Shown: one piece after another, positions 58,225 to 64,000 of the stretch
Layout of the letters: each line of letters starts with the position of its first letter
Position numbering within the stretch: position 1 is the first letter of the stretch
DNA from: Vogesella urethralis
GTDB taxonomy: Bacteria > Pseudomonadota > Gammaproteobacteria > Burkholderiales > Chromobacteriaceae
DNA length: 64,000 nt
Reading direction: 5' to 3'
Assembly: GCF_007644045.2 (NCBI RefSeq)
Contig: NZ_VMDW02000087.1
Coordinates: forward strand, 155,432-219,431
The notes under the pieces: model-generated
The model's input: only the letters and a program-made list of their open reading frames with translations
Database searches by the model: none
What the model was told of the DNA's origin: nothing
Translations under genes and position numbers: made by a program

Positions 58225-59343
58225 TTACAAGTCAGGCAAGGCGGCCAGCGCTTGCTTCAGCGCCTCCACGCCGCGCGCGTCCCCGCGGTACAGGTCCAGC
58301 AGCTGGTAGCTGGTTTCGCGCAGTACCGCCATCAGCTGTTCTTCCTGCGCTTCAGTCAACCCAAGGTGCACCAAGCTGCGCTCTACCCGGCTGAGCGAGG
58401 TTTCCAGATAGGTACTGGCCGCCACCCGGTCTTCCCGCCGTTGGCTGTCTAACGCCGCCACGCCATCGCGGACGCTTTGCAGCAGGCTGCGCAACTGGGC
58501 TTCGCGCTGGTGTACCCGCTGTTGCAGCACCAGGATCTTCAACCGCTCGGACGCCAGCTCGGTCAACACCGCAAAATGGTCACGCAGCCGGCCGGCGCGG
58601 TCGTCGTCCTCCACCGGCAGGTCGCGTACCAGCAGGGTGACACCATCAAAGTTGAACGCCACCCGCTTGCCCAGGCTGACGATACGGCCACAGTCGGCGA
58701 TCAACTGCAGCACACCGCGCTCCATCTCGCTCACCTCCCCCTCCTGGCTGCGTTCGTAGCGCTCCCCCTCCACCCGCAGGGCGACGGCGCCATTGACGCC
58801 AAAGCCGGTCAGGGTATCCAGCAAGGCCTGCGCCAGCTGCGCCAGGCTGGTGCAGACCATGGCCCGGCGCGAAAAATCCACCACCAGCCCCAGTTCAGCG
58901 GCATTGCTCATCGCCGTCATGGCGGTGGCGGTGGCGTAACTGGCCTGGCTGGCCAAGGCGGCCTTTTCACGCTGGCGACGGAACAAGGCATCGATGCGCG
59001 ACGCGACCACGCCCAGGTTCAGCGGCTTGGAAGTGAAGTCCTCGCCGCCAGCGTCGTAGGCAGCCATGCGGTCTTCCAGCGAGGTCAGCCCGGACAGGAA
59101 CACCACCGGGATGTCGCAGGTGTCGAAATCCGCCTTCAAGCGGCGGCACACTTCGTAGCCGTCCATCTGCGGCATGTTGATGTCCAGCAGGATCAAGGCT
59201 GGTTGCAGGCTGCCAACCTCGGCCAGTGCCTGTAGCGGATTGCTGAAACAACGTAGCGTGTACAGTTCTTCCAGACCGTCGCTGATCATCTCGCCGGTCA
59301 GTACGTCATCATCGATGACTGCAATCAGGGGTTTGTCGCTCAT
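58225..59343 (-). CDS. Response regulator with GAF-like, non-DNA-binding output
   Basis: The 372-residue protein has a receiver (Asp11-Asp13 pocket, phospho-acceptor Asp54 in ILLDINMPQMDG, Lys in SKPL). A helical linker is followed by a C-terminal domain (about 150-290) that looks GAF-like (RRAMVCTSLAQLAQALLDTLTGFGVNGAVALRVEGERYE...ADCGRIVSLGKRVAFNFDGVTLLVRDL) and by a helical, coiled-coil tail (290-372). There is no helix-turn-helix, GGDEF or EAL, so output is presumably by protein interaction. It precedes the hybrid kinase in the same operon (89-base gap) and may be its partner. The frame and MSDKPLIAVIDDD start at 59343 are unambiguous. Confidence 0.9.
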   Translation of the reverse strand: MSDKPLIAVIDDDVLTGEMISDGLEELYTLRCFSNPLQALAEVGSLQPALILLDINMPQMDGYEVCRRLKADFDTCDIPVVFLSGLTSLEDRMAAYDAGGEDFTSKPLNLGVVASRIDALFRRQREKAALASQASYATATAMTAMSNAAELGLVVDFSRRAMVCTSLAQLAQALLDTLTGFGVNGAVALRVEGERYERSQEGEVSEMERGVLQLIADCGRIVSLGKRVAFNFDGVTLLVRDLPVEDDDRAGRLRDHFAVLTELASERLKILVLQQRVHQREAQLRSLLQSVRDGVAALDSQRREDRVAASTYLETSLSRVERSLVHLGLTEAQEEQLMAVLRETSYQLLDLYRGDARGVEALKQALAALPDL

Positions 59344-59626
59344 CGGGCACCCACCTTGAGTTATGTTGAACGCGTACTGCAGTGTCTTCCTCCATTCTAG
59401 TCACAGTTCTTTAAGTAGAGATGGTGTTCAATCGATAAATATGACCATCATTTGACGCCCTATATTCCTGCTTTAGCACCAAAGCGCGCCATATATAGCA
59501 TATAGATATATATATTCATTCTTTCGGGGAAACGCGCCTCTCCGGTACATTGGCGGTGCCCGGAAAGTCCGGCACGGCGCCTGCCCGGCCGCCGCGATGC
59601 CAACAGCCAGAGAATTGAGCGCAAAG
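59344..59626. promoter_or_regulatory. AT-rich divergent region upstream of cysD
   Basis: 283 bases between the response regulator and cysD starts, without a convincing gene. A strongly AT-rich stretch (about 59490-59520) with TA repeats is followed by a GC-rich leader. It is the place to expect the cysD promoter and, by family knowledge, a CysB-type activator site, but no defined motif was recognised. Confidence 0.45.
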
Positions 59627-60553
59627 ATGAATATCAGTCAGGAGAGGCTGACTCACCTCAAGCAACTTGAAGCCGAGTCCATCCACATCATCCGTGAAGT
59701 CGCCGCCGAGTTTGATAACCCGGTGATGCTGTACTCCATCGGCAAGGATTCTGCCGTGATGTTGCGCCTGGCCGAGAAGGCCTTCGCACCCGGCCGCCCG
59801 CCGTTCCCGCTGATGCACGTGGACACCACCTGGAAGTTCAAGGAAATGATCGCGCTGCGCGACAAGCAGGCCCGCGAGTACGGCTGGGACCTGATCGTGC
59901 ACACCAACCAGGAAGGCGTGGACGCCGGCATCAACCCGTTTACCGCCGGTAGTGCCAAGCACACCGACGTGATGAAAACCGAAGGCCTGAAGCAGGCGCT
60001 GAACAAGTACAAGTTCGACGCCGCTTTTGGCGGCGCCCGCCGCGACGAGGAAAAATCGCGAGCCAAGGAGCGCGTGTACTCGTTCCGCGACAAGAACCAC
60101 CGCTGGGACCCGAAAAGCCAGCGCCCGGAACTGTGGAACATCTACAACGCCAAGATCAACAAGGGCGAAAGCATCCGCGTGTTCCCGCTGTCCAACTGGA
60201 CCGAACTGGACATCTGGCAGTACATCCTGCTGGAAAACATCGAGATCGTGCCGCTGTACTTTGCCGCCGAACGCCCGGTGATTGAGCGTGACGGCACGCT
60301 GATCATGATCGACGACGAGCGCATCCTGCAGTACCTGAGCGAAGAAGAAAAAGCGCGTATCCAGCACAAGAAAGTGCGCTTCCGCACGCTGGGCTGTTAC
60401 CCGCTGACCGGCGCGGTGGAATCGGAAGCCGGCACCCTGGCCGACGTGATCCAGGAAATGCTGCTGACCAAGACCTCCGAACGCCAGGGCCGCGTGATCG
60501 ACCACGACTCGGCCGGCTCGATGGAGAAAAAGAAGATGGAAGGCTACTTCTAA
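59627..60553 (+). CDS. cysD: Sulfate adenylyltransferase subunit 2
   Basis: CysD adenylates sulfate with ATP to form APS, driven by GTP hydrolysis on CysN. The 308-residue protein starts [26 protein letters not shown] and has the PP-loop motif [18 protein letters not shown] and the [15 protein letters not shown] block with the [26 protein letters not shown] end. An in-frame ATG 30 bases upstream is possible, but the chosen one matches family N-termini. cysN follows after 74 bases with a palindrome in between. Confidence 0.96.
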   Translation: MNISQERLTHLKQLEAESIHIIREVAAEFDNPVMLYSIGKDSAVMLRLAEKAFAPGRPPFPLMHVDTTWKFKEMIALRDKQAREYGWDLIVHTNQEGVDAGINPFTAGSAKHTDVMKTEGLKQALNKYKFDAAFGGARRDEEKSRAKERVYSFRDKNHRWDPKSQRPELWNIYNAKINKGESIRVFPLSNWTELDIWQYILLENIEIVPLYFAAERPVIERDGTLIMIDDERILQYLSEEEKARIQHKKVRFRTLGCYPLTGAVESEAGTLADVIQEMLLTKTSERQGRVIDHDSAGSMEKKKMEGYF

Positions 60554-60581
60554 GCCCCGCTTCTTCCTACCGAATATCCTG

Positions 60582-60605
60582 AGGTTGGCCGCATGCGGCC
60601 AACCT
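60582..60605. repeat. Perfect palindrome from head-to-head dispersed repeats
   Basis: A 24-base perfect palindrome with half-site AGGTTGGCCGCA joined to its reverse complement. It lies between cysD and cysN and is the most complete copy of the dispersed element. Confidence 0.9.
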
Positions 60606-60627
60606 AGCTGATGCAAGGCATACGCTC

Positions 60628-62061
60628 ATGGCACACCAATCCGACCTGATCGCCAGCGACATCCTGGCCTACCTGAAGCAGCACGAAAACAAGGACCTGC
60701 TGCGCTTCATCACCTGTGGCAACGTGGACGACGGCAAGTCCACGCTGATCGGCCGCCTGCTGCATGACTCCAAGCTGATCTTCGAAGACCAGCTGGCCGC
60801 CATCCAGCGCGACTCGAAAAAGTACAACACCACCGATGAAGAGATCGACCTTGCGCTGCTGGTAGACGGCCTGCAGGCCGAGCGCGAGCAAGGCATCACC
60901 ATCGACGTGGCCTACCGCTACTTCAGTACCGACCGCCGCAAGTTCATCATTGCCGACTGCCCGGGCCACGAGCAGTACACCCGCAACATGGCCACCGGCG
61001 CCTCCACCTGCAACCTGGCGGTGATCCTGATCGACGCCCGCTACGGCGTACAGACGCAGACCCGCCGCCACAGCTACATCGTCAGCCTGCTGGGCATCCA
61101 GCACGTAGTGGTAGCCATCAACAAGATGGACCTGCTGGACTTCGACCAGGCCGTGTTCAACCGCATCCGCGACGAATACCTGGCCTTTGCTGCGGGCCTG
61201 GGCATTGCCGACATCCGCTTCGTGCCGATCAGCGCGCTGCGCGGCGACAACGTGGTGAGCGCCAGCGAGCGCACGCCGTGGTACGACGGCCAGACGCTGA
61301 TGGGCATCCTCGACAGCGTGGAAATCTCGCACGACGTGGCCCAAAGCGCGTTCCGCCTGCCGGTGCAGTACGTGAACCGCCCCAACCTCGACTTCCGCGG
61401 CTTCTGCGGCACCGTGGCCAGCGGCGAAATCCGCCCCGGCGACCGTATCGTGGCGCTGCCGTCCGGCAAGGAAAGCACCGTGGAAAACGTGGTGGTGTAC
61501 GAAGGCAATCTCGACATCGCCCGCAGCGGCCAAGCCATCACCCTGACGCTGGCCGACGAAATCGACATCTCGCGCGGCGACATGATCGTACGCGCCGACG
61601 AGGCCCGCCCGCTGGTGAGCCAGGCGGTGGAAGCCCACCTGGTGTGGATGGACGAAACCCCGCTGGCGGTGGGCAAGGACTACCTGTTCAAGCTGGCCGG
61701 CAAAACCGTCACCGGCCGCGTGGAACGCATCGTGCACCGCGTGGACGTCAACACCCTGGACGCTTTCGAGGCCGAAAAGCTGCAGCTGAACGAAATCGGC
61801 CTGGTGCGTATCGCCTTCACCGCCCCGGTGGTGTTCGACGCGTACAGCCAGTGCCGCGCAACCGGCAGCCTGATCGTGATCGACCGCCTCTCCAACGCGA
61901 CCTCCGGCGCCGGCATGATCCGCGGCGAAGCGCAGATCGACAGCGCCAGCCAGGACCAGAGCGACCTCGCCCGCCTGCGCGCGTTCGAGATCGAGTTCAA
62001 CGCGCTGGTGCGCAAGCACTTCCCGCACTGGGACGCGAAGGATATTTCCAAGTTGTTCTAG
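60628..62061 (+). CDS. cysN: Sulfate adenylyltransferase subunit 1 (GTPase)
   Basis: CysN is the GTPase that drives APS synthesis with CysD. The 477-residue protein has the G motifs [30 protein letters not shown] and NKMDLLDF, followed by two beta-barrel domains. It ends [19 protein letters not shown]. The length matches stand-alone CysN; no CysC (APS kinase) domain is fused. Its start is 74 bases after cysD, so they form an operon. Confidence 0.97.
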   Translation: MAHQSDLIASDILAYLKQHENKDLLRFITCGNVDDGKSTLIGRLLHDSKLIFEDQLAAIQRDSKKYNTTDEEIDLALLVDGLQAEREQGITIDVAYRYFSTDRRKFIIADCPGHEQYTRNMATGASTCNLAVILIDARYGVQTQTRRHSYIVSLLGIQHVVVAINKMDLLDFDQAVFNRIRDEYLAFAAGLGIADIRFVPISALRGDNVVSASERTPWYDGQTLMGILDSVEISHDVAQSAFRLPVQYVNRPNLDFRGFCGTVASGEIRPGDRIVALPSGKESTVENVVVYEGNLDIARSGQAITLTLADEIDISRGDMIVRADEARPLVSQAVEAHLVWMDETPLAVGKDYLFKLAGKTVTGRVERIVHRVDVNTLDAFEAEKLQLNEIGLVRIAFTAPVVFDAYSQCRATGSLIVIDRLSNATSGAGMIRGEAQIDSASQDQSDLARLRAFEIEFNALVRKHFPHWDAKDISKLF

Positions 62062-62149
62062 AACGTCTATTCAGCCCCGTATTTACTAGATAAAACTGGG
62101 CATTATGTCCACAGCTGTCTACTACTGGGTGACTGCAGCCACACAAAAA

Positions 62150-62203
62150 CGTACCCCCATATGTACCCCCATGCTATCTTCAGGGGGTACACATGGGGGT
62201 ACG
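62150..62203. repeat. 21-bp inverted repeat upstream of the integrase
   Basis: The arms at 62150-62170 and 62183-62203 match in 20 of 21 positions around a 12-base spacer. Each arm contains two GTACCCCC-type units (GGGGGTAC on the other strand), so there are four short direct or inverted copies. It ends six bases before the integrase start and could be an integrase- or excisionase-binding or autoregulatory site. Confidence 0.75.
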
Positions 62204-62208
62204 TCGTT

Positions 62209-63366
62209 ATGGCAGCAGACAAAAGCAATGGCATGGCACTACTCAAGGATATTCAGTGTCGCAATGCCCACCTAGAAGAGGGTAAGACCGAGTCGAACTA
62301 CCGGGATGGTGGCGGCTTGGTGTTGGTTGTAACCGCAGAAAGAAAACGCTGGCGCTTTGTCAGCAGTCTTTACGGTAAGCGTATCAAGATCTGGCTAGGT
62401 GATTACCCAGCGCTAGGACTGAAACAGGCAAGGTTGGCCGCAGAAGAGTGCAGAGATAGCATCCGCAGTGGCAAGGACCCCTCTGTCGAGCGCAAACTGC
62501 ATAAGGAGGCAGGTAAGCTTGCCCAGGCCTCTACGTTCGAAGTCGTAGCACTAGAATGGCTGGAAGAACACTGCAGGGTAAAGAACATCAAGCCGGTGAC
62601 CAGCACCCGCATTGCCAGCCAGCTACGCAAGCATATATTCCCGCACATTGGCAGATTACCGGTCGATACGCTGAACGAAGCCCTACTTCGCAAGCCGGTA
62701 GATCTGCTAAGCAAGCAAGGACACCAGCAAACCGCTGCACGTGTACTACAACACATCAGCAGCGTGATGAAGCACGCTAAGCGTACCAGCCGCATCCAGC
62801 ACGACCCGGTATCCAGCCTTACAGGGCGTAATGGCATTTTACCGGTGATTGTCAGCACCCCCAAAGCAGCCCTTCCCCTGGAAAGCATGCCGCAGCTGCT
62901 ACAGAAGCTGCGTTCGGTAGATTGCCTGCTGATCATCAAGCTATTCCTGCGCTTTGCTTTGCTGACAGGTGCCAGATCATCAGAGATCCGCTTTGCCCGC
63001 TGGGACGAGTTCAACCTAGCAGAAGGCCTCTGGACTATCCCATCGGAGCGCGAGCCGGTAGAAGGCGTAGCGTATAGCTATCGCGGGGAAAAGATGGGCA
63101 GGCCACGCATGATCTTCCTAAGCCGCCAAGCCATAGAGGTGATGCAGCAGGTACACGGTCTAAACGAGCACGCCACCTTCGTCTTCGCAGGCGGCCGTGT
63201 CGGTAGCCCGGTTTCCAATACCGGCATCAACAATGCCATTCGGGCTATGGGCTACAGCACCGGCACCGACCAATGCCTGCACGGCTTCCGCACTACAATG
63301 ACATCAGCCCTGAATGAAGCCATGCGCTTCCACCGGGATGCGATTGAATCGCCCCAGCTTCTCTAG
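62209..63366 (+). pseudogene. Tyrosine integrase, truncated at the 3' end by an IS insertion
   Basis: The open frame codes for 385 residues of a P4-type phage integrase: an N-terminal DUF4102-like arm-binding region (to about 100), a core-binding region (about 110-205) and a catalytic domain with Arg256 (TGARSSEIRFARW) and His358-x-x-Arg361 (HGFR). Sequence up to RFHRDAIE is native-like; then the frame enters an IS3-type end (TGAATCGCCCC at 63345) and stops at TAG 63364-63366. The later catalytic His/Trp and the nucleophilic Tyr are missing, so the protein cannot recombine DNA. Native start ATG at 62209; codon use differs from the neighbouring cys genes (more A/T third positions), consistent with transfer. 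Confidence 0.9.
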
Positions 63367-64000
63367 ACACTCTTGAGCCGTTGGAAATACTGCTTCTCGT
63401 ACTCTACCGGTGACAGCCCATTTGCGGAACCATGCCGGCGCTTCGGGTTGTAGAACATCTCGATGTAATCGAATATGTCACGACGTGCCGCTTCCCGATC
63501 GTGATAGGTTTTTCGCTTGATACGCTCCCGCTTCAGCAACTGGAAGAAGCTCTCCGCCACGGCATTGTCGTGGCAGTTCCCGCGTCGACTCATGCTGGGC
63601 ACCAAGTGATGGGCCTTCAAGAAGTCTTGCCAGTCGTAGCTACTGAACTGACTTCCCTGGTCGGAATGTACTAGCACCTCATGCTTGGGCTGGCGGCGCC
63701 ATACCGCCATCAACAGGGCATTCAGAACCAACTCTCTATCGATACGTGACTGCATCGACCAGCCAATAACCTGCCGCGAGAATAGGTCGAGGACCACCGC
63801 CAAGTACAACCATCCCTCATGCGTGCGGATGTACGTGATATCCGTCACCCAGACCTTATTCGGCGCCTCCACAGTGAACTGGCGTTGCAGATGGTTCGGT
63901 GCTACTACCGCCGGGCGGCCACTGCAATGCCCGGGGCGTCGGTGGTAGCCCGTCTGCGAACGCAGACCCTCCTGCTTCATCAGTCGTGCCACGCGATGTT
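63345..64000 (-). mobile_element. IS3-family insertion sequence, one end in window
   Basis: The boundary is set by TGAATCGCCCCAGCTTCTCT at 63345, an IS3-type terminal inverted repeat. The orfB transposase gene runs off the window end. The other end and the target duplication are not visible. Confidence 0.88.
63363..64000 (-). CDS. IS3-family transposase, OrfB (DDE domain), 5' part cut by window
   Basis: Read from the window edge (about 212 codons visible) the frame is open upstream of ARLMKQEGLR, so the gene's start lies beyond base 64000. The rve/DDE core is complete: Asp in WVTDITYIRTHEGWLYLAVVLD, Asp in VHSDQGSQFSS and Glu in NAVAESFFQLLKRERI. It ends YNPKRRHGSANGLSPVEYEKQYF. OrfB would be joined to OrfA by frameshift. 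The stop (TAG) lies opposite the stop of the truncated integrase. Confidence 0.94.
   Translation of the reverse strand, partial: HRVARLMKQEGLRSQTGYHRRPGHCSGRPAVVAPNHLQRQFTVEAPNKVWVTDITYIRTHEGWLYLAVVLDLFSRQVIGWSMQSRIDRELVLNALLMAVWRRQPKHEVLVHSDQGSQFSSYDWQDFLKAHHLVPSMSRRGNCHDNAVAESFFQLLKRERIKRKTYHDREAARRDIFDYIEMFYNPKRRHGSANGLSPVEYEKQYFQRLKSV

Noticed and set aside
62062..62208. tRNA-based attachment site for the integrase
   Set aside because: No tRNA lies next to the integrase; the two tRNAs are nearly 9 kb away and intact, with no duplicated 3' end seen near the integrase.

Overview
The window is a GC-rich (roughly 64 % by eye) bacterial chromosome segment. Gene content and order point to the Betaproteobacteria, most likely Neisseriales of the Chromobacteriaceae type: a glyQ/glyS cluster with gmhB, plsC and gloA, class I fumarase, ppsA/ppsR, mpl, rlmF, and a free-living set of sensors. 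The genus is not proven by the sequence alone.

Layout. 1-3.3 kb: the 3' end of a PAS-GGDEF diguanylate cyclase, mpl, and a small periplasmic binding protein. 3.3-11 kb: an NhaD/CitMHS-type antiporter, then a long minus-strand housekeeping run (glyQ, a small membrane-anchored protein, glyS, gmhB, plsC, a zinc protease, gloA). 11.3-19.2 kb: a 2315-residue Ser/Thr kinase-ATPase-histidine kinase-phosphorelay protein, translationally coupled to a response-regulator diguanylate cyclase. 19.2-29 kb: a 2OG-Fe(II) oxygenase, a split YeeE/YedE sulfur transporter, an alpha/beta hydrolase, a RhlE-type helicase, a GGDEF-EAL protein paired with a periplasmic binding protein, rlmF, and a Rossmann-fold protein resembling acyl-ACP reductases. 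29-33 kb: a head-to-head two-component pair, a TetR repressor with two visible operators facing an HPP membrane protein, and a small Ala/Gly-rich protein. 33-37 kb: a six-gene minus-strand accessory run (isochorismatase-like, DUF1272, EamA exporter, GNAT, DUF1737, GlxA-type regulator). 37-46 kb: two more two-component systems, an EF-hand protein, a DUF411 copper-type protein coupled to a 30-residue basic microprotein, a second binding protein and a chemoreceptor. 46-53.4 kb: fumarase, fbp, ppsA, ppsR (a gluconeogenic/PEP node), a KorA/TrfB-like HTH protein and a NUDIX hydrolase. 53.5-53.8 kb: tRNA-Arg(ACG) and tRNA-Glu(TTC) with a strong promoter and terminator. 53.8-59.3 kb: a response regulator and a 1450-residue hybrid kinase. 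59.6-62.1 kb: cysD-cysN. 62.1-64 kb: a tyrosine integrase cut at its 3' end by an IS3-family element that runs off the window.

The dominant theme is signalling: five histidine kinases (two hybrid phosphorelay giants), five response regulators, three GGDEF proteins, one chemoreceptor and three periplasmic binding proteins. The most unusual items are the Ser/Thr kinase-phosphorelay-c-di-GMP pair at 11.3-19.2 kb and a short dispersed repeat (AAGGTTGGCCGCA and its inverted-pair forms). The repeat sits almost exclusively at gene junctions and in two cases overlaps start codons.
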